A stretch of 25,033 nt of DNA from Betaproteobacteria bacterium (GTDB taxonomy: Bacteria; Pseudomonadota; Gammaproteobacteria; Burkholderiales; SG8-41), in contig JAOTVX010000046.1 in the NCBI GenBank assembly GCA_029863175.1, positions 1 through 25,033 on the forward strand, written 5' to 3'. The notes beneath the pieces were generated by a model, which saw only the letters and a program-made list of their open reading frames with translations, was not told the DNA's origin and ran no database searches. A program made the position numbers and the translations under genes. This document shows positions 1 to 6,654 of the stretch, piece by piece. The number at the start of each line of letters is the position of its first letter. Position 1 is the stretch's first letter.

Positions 1-147
1 ATAACGTTCGAATCGCGTTTCCACGCCCCTACCCATCGCGCACCTCCACGGTTACGATAAACACCTCGCGACGGTACCACGACCGCTAACACAGTACAAA
101 TAGGGCGAGGTTCATATTTCAAGCCCTTCGATCCGCCCGCAAGTCGA

Positions 148-363
148 TCAGATTTCGTTGCATAGAGGGTCTACCCCTCTTAGGCGGCCACGCTCGCGCA
201 GATATTCCTGCAGCGCGGGCAACTCGCGCTCCTGGCTGATCACGATGTATTCGCTGCATGGCGCTTCGTCCTCTTCCTCGAAGACGAACTCGATGGGCTC
301 CTCGCCCTCGTCGGCGCATGGCCCGGGAAAACGAATGCGACGCTCGCTGGTCCTAGTCTTCAT
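148..363 (-). CDS. Small acidic protein of unknown function (71 aa)
   Basis: I do not recognise a family. The start is well supported: AGGAGG (plus-strand cctcct, 372-377) sits 8 nt before the ATG at 363, one of the best Shine-Dalgarno sequences in the window. The N-terminus is basic (MKTRTSERRIRF). It is followed by a strongly acidic stretch (EGEEPIEFVFEEEDEAP, about residues 20-36) and a more basic, helix-prone C-terminal third (ALQEYLRERGRLRG). There are three cysteines, no signal peptide and no membrane segment, so it is probably cytosolic. A triple 11-bp direct repeat upstream (438-470) resembles one upstream of the lipoprotein pair, so the two units may share a regulator. That link is inference. 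Expression is likely; function is unknown. Confidence 0.6.
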   Translation of the reverse strand: MKTRTSERRIRFPGPCADEGEEPIEFVFEEEDEAPCSEYIVISQERELPALQEYLRERGRLRGVDPLCNEI

Positions 364-437
364 GTGCCACCCCTCCTAAGCTGTCGGCCGCCGTTTAGCT
401 GGCGGCTAAGGCATAGGGTGCGATCAAGGCACATCCA

Positions 438-470
438 GATCGCTTACCGATCGCTTACGGATGGCTTACT
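438..470 (-). promoter_or_regulatory. Three tandem 11-bp direct repeats, candidate operator
   Basis: Plus strand reads GATCGCTTACC, GATCGCTTACG, GATGGCTTACT with no gaps, putting TTAC at 444, 455 and 466. In the orientation of the downstream gene (start 363) this is GTAA-N7 three times, ending 75 bp before the ATG. A possible -10 (TATGCC, plus-strand 410-415) lies between. An 11-bp direct-repeat period is the known mode for OmpR-fold and SARP/BTAD regulators. Assignment to the regulator at 3137-6367 is inference. Confidence 0.55.
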
Positions 471-589
471 TCTTCGGAACAATCCTGGCGGGTTGCATAT
501 ACGCGCCCCAATTCAGAGTGTGCGGCGCGTCTCTCCATCTATGATTAAACGACCCTCGAACCACGCTAGACCCATACCCGCTGACCGTT

Positions 590-605
590 TTTGACCTATG
601 TCAAA
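590..605. promoter_or_regulatory. TTTGAC-N4-GTCAAA palindrome, FNR/CRP-family-like site
   Basis: A perfect 6-bp inverted repeat with a 4-bp centre (TTTGACCTATGTCAAA). The TTGAC-N4-GTCAA form is close to the TTGAT-N4-ATCAA and TTGAC-type half-sites of FNR/Anr/Dnr regulators. No gene start lies close: the 71-aa gene begins about 230 bp to the left and no rightward gene follows. The site may be fortuitous or may serve an unrecognised transcript. Confidence 0.3.
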
Positions 606-630
606 GTCGCAAGCAAACGCGCTCAAAGCA

Positions 631-657
631 ACAGACCCCCAACGAAACAGGGTCTGT
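631..657. repeat. 8-bp stem-loop in intergenic region
   Basis: ACAGACCC (631-638) pairs with GGGTCTGT (650-657) around an 11-nt loop. No T-run follows on either strand, so it is not a typical terminator. The 364-887 gap holds this hairpin, the 11-bp repeats at 438-470, the palindrome at 590-605 and the GCGGAC hairpin at 728-755. I see no convincing gene in it. Confidence 0.4.
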
Positions 658-727
658 GCGGGGTCAAAACGCCACGGTCTGGGAGTGGAAACTACCGGTT
701 TTTCGTCTGTCGCGGGAAGACACGCGG

Positions 728-755
728 ACGTCCGCTTCCGACCCAAAGCGGACGT
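728..755. repeat. GCGGACGT-type dispersed hairpin repeat
   Basis: ACGTCCGCTT (728-737) pairs perfectly with AAGCGGACGT (746-755) around CCGACCCA. In translation it yields peptides such as VRFGSEADV and ASDPKRTF. These resemble the spurious 'FGSKADI / DPKRT' ORFs often annotated in intergenic repeats of Rhizobiales and other soil bacteria. The similarity is from memory, not a search. The 364-887 gap is therefore best read as repeat-bearing, not coding. Confidence 0.5.
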
Positions 756-887
756 TCAGGTCGGCATCCAGAACTACCAAAAACAGATCCTGGCAAAGCG
801 GGGGAGTGGAGTTACAGCTGAATGAGGATTTGATTAAGTAGCTTTTCTCCTCCGCCGCGCCACGAAGCCCAGAACTCCCAGACCAGC

Positions 888-1802
888 TCACCATCCCATT
901 TCCCAAGGGTGGGTTATGGGGTTGTGGGGGTCTGGAAACGCATCATCGGAAGGCGGAGGCTTCTGCTCTGTGTCCTTTCGGGTTTGCTCTTCCGCGGGGC
1001 GCGCAATAGTTGGTTGAACTACTTCCTTGGTTGGTTTAGTCGCGCCTTCCGGGAGCTGCTTCGCGGGTGCAGCGGGGCTCGCGAATACTGCGGGAAGCGC
1101 CGGCTCGATCAGATCGAAAAGGTCGGCAATCATGGTCGCCGGCGCCGGCGGACTCGTGATCGCAAGCGCCTTGTCGTACGTGCCCGCCCAGACTAGATGG
1201 CCGTGCAAAACGTCGAAGATGTCGGCCTCGAGGTACGCGTTTGCGCGCAGCACGATCGGAGTGGCGATCATGAACGTCGCGTATATCGCTGCCCAGTCCC
1301 ACCAGGTAACCACGGTCACGGAGCCGTGCAGGACAACGACGCCATCGACGTCGGCCCGCACGCCGATGTCGCGCACCAAAGCTGCCAGCTCGGCCGGCGG
1401 TGCGCCCGCCCGACGGCTGCGGGCGAAGTCAGCCAGCTTCCGGGCGGCGTCCGCGAGCGCCTCCGGCTCGAGGCCGATGCTTGCCGTCTCGACGTGTGGA
1501 TCCATGCTCGACACCTTGTATCCGCGGTCGTCCTCGAGGTAATCTACTGCATTCATCGCGAGGCCGCGTCGCAACGCCGGCCAGTCGCACGGACTAGCGC
1601 AACTCTCCTGATCTTCGGGCGACGTCTGGAGGACGATCGGCAACACGACCAGCTTGCGCAGCATGCCGACCGAGCGCTGGATGGTCGTCGCCTCCGGCCG
1701 GTACGTTCGCGGCGCGACGTCTCTCTCGCTGACTGCGATCTCGGTAGTGACGCATCCCGCGAGCGCCGCGAGCAGCGCGATTGGAGCGAGCATCTTCGTC
1801 AC
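888..1802 (-). CDS. Putative lipoprotein, second of a coupled pair
   Basis: Unrecognised family, 304 aa from the GTG at 1802. That GTG overlaps the upstream gene's TGA (GTGA), which argues for translational coupling; an ATG three codons later (1793) is the alternative. The N-terminus is a short basic-hydrophobic signal ending in a lipobox LAGC (Cys17), so the product is probably exported and lipid-anchored. The middle carries a hydrophobic stretch (WWDWAAIYATFMIATPIVL) followed by a segment rich in aromatic and charged residues. The last 60 or so residues are low-complexity and rich in Pro, Thr, Lys and Glu. Longer readings of this frame run back into the upstream gene and should be dropped. 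Function is unknown; pairing with the preceding lipoprotein suggests one envelope system. Confidence 0.7.
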   Translation of the reverse strand: MTKMLAPIALLAALAGCVTTEIAVSERDVAPRTYRPEATTIQRSVGMLRKLVVLPIVLQTSPEDQESCASPCDWPALRRGLAMNAVDYLEDDRGYKVSSMDPHVETASIGLEPEALADAARKLADFARSRRAGAPPAELAALVRDIGVRADVDGVVVLHGSVTVVTWWDWAAIYATFMIATPIVLRANAYLEADIFDVLHGHLVWAGTYDKALAITSPPAPATMIADLFDLIEPALPAVFASPAAPAKQLPEGATKPTKEVVQPTIARPAEEQTRKDTEQKPPPSDDAFPDPHNPITHPWEMGW

Positions 1803-2683
1803 GGTGTGCGCTCCAGCCGGCGCGCCGCGATCGCGCCGATGATCTCGGCGGACTCCGCCAGCGCCCGCCGCGCTAGCCGGGCGTCGTCTTCGAGCAGGCG
1901 CTTGATACGGGTGCAGAACGGCGGCGGCGCGTCCGCGGTCTGCGCGGAACCGTCGATCGCTATGCGCTCCTCCGTGGCGGGGCCGTGTTCCGTGTGCTTG
2001 CGGAGGACGACCGTCGCGAAAGAACAAGCGTCGCTAGCGCCGTGCTGCGTGAAACCGTAACCGAGCACAATAACATCGGCCTGCTGCTCGGCGGGCTCGC
2101 CCGGCTCTGTCAGTCGTGCCCCGATGCGGCGCGCGATCGACTCACGTGTGAGCCGTGCGACGTCCGTCTCGACCAGCGCGCGCTCCATCGTGGATCGCCG
2201 TCCCGCTTCGATGCCCTCGTGGGTCACGACGGTGGCCTCAATCCCCACGCCCAAATACGTTGCGTGCGCCAGCGCGACCGGCACCGCCGCCAAACCAGCG
2301 GTCGCGCCGATGAGAATCGGCCACGCCATGACGTTGGTTATCGCCTCACCCTCGGTGAGGTACGAGAGACTACTAGCATCCGCCGGCTGCGCACTCCGGA
2401 CTTTCAGTGCAAGAGATCCCGCGCGCGGTTTTGCGGGCGTCTCGGGGACGTCGACAGCGCTGCGCTCGAGGCGGGTTTCCGCAGGCGCCGCGACGGGCTC
2501 GCCAACCTTTACCCCAGCCGGTAAGCGATACGGAACCTTAGTCTTCTCCGGTTGCTCGGGGGCTACAGGCTGTGCGGTTTGAGAGGCGCAACCCGGCATG
2601 ATCAACGTGGTGGCCACAAACATGGCGATGAAGGGCCATGCCCCCTTTTGCCAAGGTCCGTAGCGGGGTAATGCGGGTTTCAT
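1799..2683 (-). CDS. Putative lipoprotein, first of a coupled pair
   Basis: Unrecognised family, 294 aa. The ATG at 2683 was chosen because GAAAGGG precedes it at good spacing. A longer frame start at 2728 would run into the direct repeats at 2725-2757. The signal sequence is long, with a hydrophobic core (FIAMFVATTLIM) and lipobox MPGC (Cys32). A Pro/Glu-rich linker follows. A second hydrophobic stretch around residues 116-146 (AWPILIGATAGLAAVPVALA) could insert in a membrane. The C-terminal third is soluble and Arg/Ala/Glu-rich. The stop overlaps the GTG start of the next lipoprotein, so the two form an operon. The triple 11-bp repeat lies 42 bp upstream. No function can be assigned from sequence alone. 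Confidence 0.72.
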   Translation of the reverse strand: MKPALPRYGPWQKGAWPFIAMFVATTLIMPGCASQTAQPVAPEQPEKTKVPYRLPAGVKVGEPVAAPAETRLERSAVDVPETPAKPRAGSLALKVRSAQPADASSLSYLTEGEAITNVMAWPILIGATAGLAAVPVALAHATYLGVGIEATVVTHEGIEAGRRSTMERALVETDVARLTRESIARRIGARLTEPGEPAEQQADVIVLGYGFTQHGASDACSFATVVLRKHTEHGPATEERIAIDGSAQTADAPPPFCTRIKRLLEDDARLARRALAESAEIIGAIAARRLERTP

Positions 2684-2724
2684 TGGAACCCTTTCGATAA
2701 ATCCATGTGAAAAGGCTACAGCCC

Positions 2725-2757
2725 GCATGCTTACCGATGCCTTACGAATCGGTTACA
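2725..2757 (-). promoter_or_regulatory. Three 11-bp direct repeats upstream of the lipoprotein operon
   Basis: Units GCATGCTTACC, GATGCCTTACG and AATCGGTTACA are contiguous, with TTAC at 2731, 2742 and 2753, again exactly 11 bp apart. In gene orientation they read GTAA-N7 three times, ending about 42 bp before the ATG at 2683. Orientation, copy number and period match the repeat at 438-470, although the outer positions have diverged. Shared regulation of the two units is inferred. Confidence 0.55.
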
Positions 2758-3136
2758 TATGGCCTATTTCTAGACTTTGAGATCAATTCGGTCCAGTAGA
2801 GGCGGATGTCTTTGGCCAAAAACAGTCATTGGCAAATGTCTGTTTTCGATAGACTCTTCGCGAGTCTCGCGTGGCGCAGGTTAGGGTTTCGCCGGTCGCC
2901 GGGCAATCACACAAATACGGGAAGGCCTGGCTCTTGTCGCGTTACTGTCCGCGACTCCGGTTCTGGAATCGGGCCGAGCGGGGCATCAAACGAATGCCGC
3001 GGGCAGCGGGGCGCAGCCGTGCCAGGCTAGTGTGAAACGGACTTGGGGGCGATCGAGTGCGCCGGTCGCCGAAAACGCTCGAGCGGCGCAGGGAAAAAAG
3101 TGTGGAAGGTAACGTTGCGCAGGGGCCGTCCAGCGC
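2758..3136. other. Intergenic gap with no recognised gene
   Basis: This 379-bp stretch lies between the regulator's 3' end and the lipoprotein promoter. It contains one small hairpin (AGACTC 2851-2856 with GAGTCT 2862-2867) and no convincing ORF. Neither side shows a T-tailed terminator for the regulator, which reads leftward and ends at 3137. Confidence 0.4.
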
Positions 3137-5110
3137 TCAAGAAGGCTGCAAGATCCTGTCGTAGATCGCGCGCGTTTCGGCCGAGGGTTCGGCGCTCAAG
3201 GCAGTTTGCAGTGCCCGGCGGCAGCGGGTGTAGGTTTCCGCGGCTTCAGCGGTGCGGCCGAGTTGAGCGTAGCACCGCATCAGGCTGCGATAGAGGCCTT
3301 CGGCAACGTTGTCGGCCTCGAGAGCGCGCTCTAGGAGATCCACTGCGCGCTCGGCCAGATCCGCCTGCAGCAGGCAGCGGCACCCTTCGCCGATGGCGCG
3401 CGAGAAGCGATGCCGTGCCCGCTCGCGCAGCGGCAGGCTCCACGGCTCATCGGGCTCGTTGCCGAGAAAGGCGCCGCCGTAGAGCGTGATCAGCTGGTCG
3501 CAGAGTCTCTCTAGACGGTCCCGGTCGACATGCTCGCGCGGACGCCGGAGCTCCTGCTCGATGCGCGCGGCGGCCTGCTCGCACGCCCAGGTGTCGACCC
3601 AGACGAGACGCCCGTCCAGGGTGACTTTGCCCTCGGAGAGGACGAGCGCGCGGTCCTCGCCGAGTAGCTTGCGCAGCCGGTGCAGGGTGCTCGTGAACGA
3701 GCGGTGTGCGGAGTCGCCGTTAATCCGGGGCCAGAGCGCTTCCGTTATCCGCTCCTCGCTGACCTCACGCCCGCCATGCGCGATCACGACCTTGAGAAAA
3801 TCGAGCGGGCGCTTTTGCGCCTTGCCGGCAAACGTAATCGGTTCTCCGGTGCGCAGGGGCCGGAACGCGCCAAAGGTATTCACGCGGATGGGCCACAGCC
3901 AGTCGCCCAGCGCCAGCTGCGATGCATCGAGCACCAGGCCGTGCGTGCGAATGATGGCGGACACGAAGTCGCGTTCGATGCCGGCCTCGAGCGCATGGCT
4001 GCACAGCCGCGCCAGCATGTCCGGCCGCCACAAAAGGAAATTGACGAAATTACGCGGCTTGCCGATCTCGAGGGCCAGCTTGAGCGCGCGCAAGCCCGAA
4101 CGCGGGCGGCGGCCGCTTTCCAGACCCACATAGGCATAGGTCATGAGCCCCGTGAATTCGAGCAGGTGATTGTGAATGTGGCGTGCGATGTCGTAGACCT
4201 GTTGGTAGTGCGAGAGTGCATTGCGGATCTCGCCGGCCTCGTACAGAACATGGGCCGCGCCCATGCGGCACAACGCCTCAAAGTGCGGGCTGCCCACCTC
4301 GACGGCCGCCGTAACGGCGAGCCGCTGGTGCTGATACGCCTTCATGCTGTCGTGCCTGAGCAGCGCGAGCCAGGTGGCGAACAGCTGGTGCAGGCAGGTG
4401 TCGAAACGCCCGCGCGGCGCGGGCAACGATGTCGACTGATCCAGCATCTTTTGCGCATTTTCCGTGTCGCCCGTTATGAGCGCGCCCCCCGCCCCATAAG
4501 CGAGGAGCTGGTGCGTCATGACATGCGCGCCGGTGCCGCGCTCGATTTCGAGTCCCTCCTTCACGGCGTTCAGACAGGCATCGGTCTGCGCCGTCAGCAT
4601 GTAGTAGCTCGCCTCGGTGAGCTTGAGCATGCCGAGCTGGAAAGGCGAGACCTCCTGCTGTGCCACGAGGGCCTGCATGCCCTGGATCACCGACCACGCC
4701 TTGGGAAAATGACCCGCCCACATGATGCCGAGCGCCACGCGGGTTTCGACGTGCAAGCGCAGGTTCGGGTCGGATTGCATGATCGAGGCGCTGTAAGCGC
4801 GCTCGACCCAGCGCTGGAGATCCGGGTGCTGTGACTGGCGCAAGATGAGCGAGGCGGACAGGCTACTCGCGACGCGGGCTTCCAGCGCGCCTGAAAGAAG
4901 CTCGGGGTGCTGGTGCAGTAGCTCGATCGTGTACGCAATCCAGCGGTCGAGCAGCGAGAAGTCGTCAATCTCGTACAGAATCGCGTCCATGGCGCCCGTG
5001 CACGTGAGCAGCAGGCCGTTCACGTCGGGTTCGCGCTGGGCGCGAAAAAGATCATAGGCCTGTTCGTAGAGGAGGCGACTCTCCCGCGGCGAGATAGAGA
5101 CGCGGCTCAC
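3137..5110 (-). CDS. TPR/BTAD transcriptional regulator (C-terminal part of a MalT-like regulator)
   Basis: 657 aa if read from the GTG at 5110. Residues 1 to about 390 are helical repeats of MalT-like/TPR type. About 400-505 is an OmpR-fold winged helix (WPIRVNTFGAFRPLRTG through EERITEALWP and SFTSTLHRLRKLLGE). About 505-655 is a bacterial transcriptional activator (BTAD) domain ending with AAETYTRCRRAL. This is the DNA-binding and output half. The GTG has no visible ribosome-binding site. The frame is continuous with the ATPase gene upstream, separated only by a TAG and three sense codons (Trp-Leu-Ala). I therefore read it as the C-terminal half of one interrupted gene of about 1076 codons, not an independent gene. 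It lies divergent from fadE and is the likeliest local regulator. Confidence 0.75.
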   Translation of the reverse strand: MSRVSISPRESRLLYEQAYDLFRAQREPDVNGLLLTCTGAMDAILYEIDDFSLLDRWIAYTIELLHQHPELLSGALEARVASSLSASLILRQSQHPDLQRWVERAYSASIMQSDPNLRLHVETRVALGIMWAGHFPKAWSVIQGMQALVAQQEVSPFQLGMLKLTEASYYMLTAQTDACLNAVKEGLEIERGTGAHVMTHQLLAYGAGGALITGDTENAQKMLDQSTSLPAPRGRFDTCLHQLFATWLALLRHDSMKAYQHQRLAVTAAVEVGSPHFEALCRMGAAHVLYEAGEIRNALSHYQQVYDIARHIHNHLLEFTGLMTYAYVGLESGRRPRSGLRALKLALEIGKPRNFVNFLLWRPDMLARLCSHALEAGIERDFVSAIIRTHGLVLDASQLALGDWLWPIRVNTFGAFRPLRTGEPITFAGKAQKRPLDFLKVVIAHGGREVSEERITEALWPRINGDSAHRSFTSTLHRLRKLLGEDRALVLSEGKVTLDGRLVWVDTWACEQAAARIEQELRRPREHVDRDRLERLCDQLITLYGGAFLGNEPDEPWSLPLRERARHRFSRAIGEGCRCLLQADLAERAVDLLERALEADNVAEGLYRSLMRCYAQLGRTAEAAETYTRCRRALQTALSAEPSAETRAIYDRILQPS

Positions 5111-5119
5111 CGCGAGCCA

Positions 5120-5122
5120 CTA
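5120..5122 (-). other. In-frame TAG splitting the regulator gene
   Basis: The minus strand reads CCG TGG ACG GTG TAG TGG CTC GCG GTG AGC: Pro-Trp-Thr-Val-stop-Trp-Leu-Ala-Val-Ser. Frame is conserved on both sides (6367 minus 5110 is a multiple of three). Related long regulators, as I recall them, have a HPW-x-x-Y-W-L-like sequence here, so TAG probably replaces a Tyr codon. Genes at 13247 and 13745 end in TAG, so TAG is a normal stop in this genome. Confidence 0.8.
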
Positions 5123-6367
5123 CACCGTCCACGGGTGTTGGTGCTGTGTTTCCTTGGGCAGAAGATTGATCCACAGGGCGAGCGTTTCCCCCATGCCGCG
5201 GTCGAGCATCGTACCGGCGTGCGTTTCGATGATCGGGACAATGCGCTGCCAGTCGCCGTTTTCCCGCAGTAGCGCCACGGCCTCGGCGAGCCGCTGCTCG
5301 GCGAGCAGCAGTTCCGCCGATTGGCGCATCAGCCGCGCGCGATAGTCCTTGTCAAAGACCTCGTTCGCGCGCGCGAGGAGAAACTCACGCAGCAGCGGGT
5401 GGTATTCGTAAATGGGCTCGGGCCGCGCCTGTTTGAGAGACATGAAGTAATTATTGCGATAGAGCTCGGCGAGAATCGAGCCGCTCTCCGCGTTACCGGT
5501 CAGTGCCTGCGCCATTGCCGCGGTCATCTGCGGCAGGTACGCGGTCGTCAGCATGAACTCGCTCGTGCGCGTATCCGTTTTCTGGAAGAGCTCGCCTGCG
5601 AGGTAGTCGAAAACAAGTTGCGGCGCGGACAGGTCGGGCGGCGCCGCGAGCGATCCATAGGCGGGGGCTTGCTGCATCATGAGAACCAGCCCTGCCGCCC
5701 AGCCCTGCGTCCTTTCATAGAATTCGACGAGCGCCTCGGGCGAAAGCTGCAGGCCGCGCTGCGTTACGATCGCGTTGGACTCCTCCTGCGTGAGACGCAG
5801 CTCGCGCCAGCCGATGACTTCCATTGCGCGGTTCGCGCGCAACCGCGCCATCGAGACGGGGGGATCGCTGCGGCTGATGAGCACCACGGAGCCCCCTGGC
5901 GGGACTTCCCCCAGCGCGATACGCATGACCTCATGAAACGCGGACTGGGCCGGCACCTCGTGGTAGCCATCGAAGACGATGGCGAAAAGCGTTCCGAGAC
6001 GCTGATAGAGCGCCTGGAAATACCGGCGCGTGAACACCGGCAGACCCGCGTGATACTCGGGCGCGAGCTGGGGCAGGCGCGGCGTCTTGCGCTTGGCCAG
6101 CTCGGACGTCGCAACGTCGAGGTAGTAGAAAAACGAAGCGACATCGGCGTCGCCTTCGTCGAGCTGGTACCAGAGCGCGGGCAGCTTGCGATGCTCGAGG
6201 TAGCTCGCGGCGAGCGTCGTCTTCCCGCAGCCAGGAGGACCCGTGATCCAGACGATGGTGCTATTGCGCGCCCGGTCAAGCAGCTGAAACAGGCGCTCGC
6301 GCGGAATGATGCCGGCGAGACTGGGTCGGGTGGTCTTGGCCAGGGAACCGACAGGTTGGATCGTCAC
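5120..6367 (-). CDS. MalT-like NTPase domain protein (N-terminal part of the split regulator)
   Basis: 415 aa from a GTG at 6367 with weak ribosome-binding context. It has the STAND/MalT-type signaling NTPase layout: an N-terminal RPSLAGIIPRERL segment typical of MalT/LuxR-type regulators, Walker A GPPGCGKT (residues 43-50), a Walker B-like strand FAIVFDGYHE (Asp133), a sensor-like VVLISRSDPP (about 170), and a winged-helix/TPR linker to the C-terminus. In MalT-type proteins ATP and ligand binding here control oligomerisation and DNA binding. The fragment lacks a DNA-binding domain. It stops abruptly at HQHPWTV, within a region that is continuous in relatives. It is divergent from fadE across a 287-bp promoter region. 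Confidence 0.78.
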   Translation of the reverse strand: MTIQPVGSLAKTTRPSLAGIIPRERLFQLLDRARNSTIVWITGPPGCGKTTLAASYLEHRKLPALWYQLDEGDADVASFFYYLDVATSELAKRKTPRLPQLAPEYHAGLPVFTRRYFQALYQRLGTLFAIVFDGYHEVPAQSAFHEVMRIALGEVPPGGSVVLISRSDPPVSMARLRANRAMEVIGWRELRLTQEESNAIVTQRGLQLSPEALVEFYERTQGWAAGLVLMMQQAPAYGSLAAPPDLSAPQLVFDYLAGELFQKTDTRTSEFMLTTAYLPQMTAAMAQALTGNAESGSILAELYRNNYFMSLKQARPEPIYEYHPLLREFLLARANEVFDKDYRARLMRQSAELLLAEQRLAEAVALLRENGDWQRIVPIIETHAGTMLDRGMGETLALWINLLPKETQHQHPWTV

Positions 6368-6518
6368 GAACGGTGCGACGGCATTAGTCGCCCTTTATCG
6401 TTTGAGTTCATTTTAGACCGTTATCACTGGTGCGAGACGCTGCGTTCATCGTCGCTCTCATCCACGGCGCTCGCCGACGCGTAAGGCTTGTGGCTACCAC
6501 CCATTCCGGGGGCTAAAC

Positions 6519-6540
6519 GTAAAACGTCGGTAACTCAACG
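6519..6540 (+). promoter_or_regulatory. Two 11-bp-spaced GTAA repeats upstream of fadE
   Basis: GTAAAACGTCG (6519-6529) and GTAACTCAACG (6530-6540) have GTAA exactly 11 bp apart, in the same orientation relative to fadE as the three-copy repeats have to their genes. Both units end in CG, like several units of the other sites. The third position (GGTT) does not match. This is weaker evidence than the two three-copy sites. Confidence 0.35.
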
Positions 6541-6559
6541 GGTTATGGAGACAATCTGG

Positions 6560-6589
6560 TTGCTTGCGGCGGGCAGCCACGTGTATGCT
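6560..6589 (+). promoter_or_regulatory. fadE: Candidate sigma70 promoter for fadE
   Basis: TTGCTT (6560-6565) and TATGCT (6584-6589) are separated by 18 bp, leaving a leader of about 60 nt before the ATG at 6655. The GTAA repeats lie just upstream, where an activator would bind. Assigned by eye only. Confidence 0.35.
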
Positions 6590-6654
6590 GACAGCGGCAT
6601 GCGCTGCGGCTTCACATTGCGCTCAGTGCTGGAAACGGGAAGGCAAGGAATAGC

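Noticed and set aside
591..906. Several 60-80 codon frames in the gap, with peptides like VRFGSEADV
   Set aside because: They translate a dispersed hairpin repeat; this peptide type is a familiar spurious annotation.
1197..2060. A 287-codon plus-strand frame across the lipoprotein pair
   Set aside because: Opposite strand to two coupled lipoproteins with lipoboxes and ribosome-binding evidence; the translation is Arg/Ala/Asp-rich with no motif.
2806..3030. A 74-codon plus-strand frame
   Set aside because: The ribosome-binding motif is too close to the ATG, the composition is odd and no motif is seen.
5120..5122. Genome-wide recoding of TAG as a sense codon
   Set aside because: TAG ends the thioesterase (13622-13624) and fadL-like (15008-15010) genes normally, so general recoding is not supported.
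5321..6484. A 387-codon plus-strand frame antisense to the NTPase gene
   Set aside because: Arg-rich shadow of a clear Walker A/MalT-like protein.
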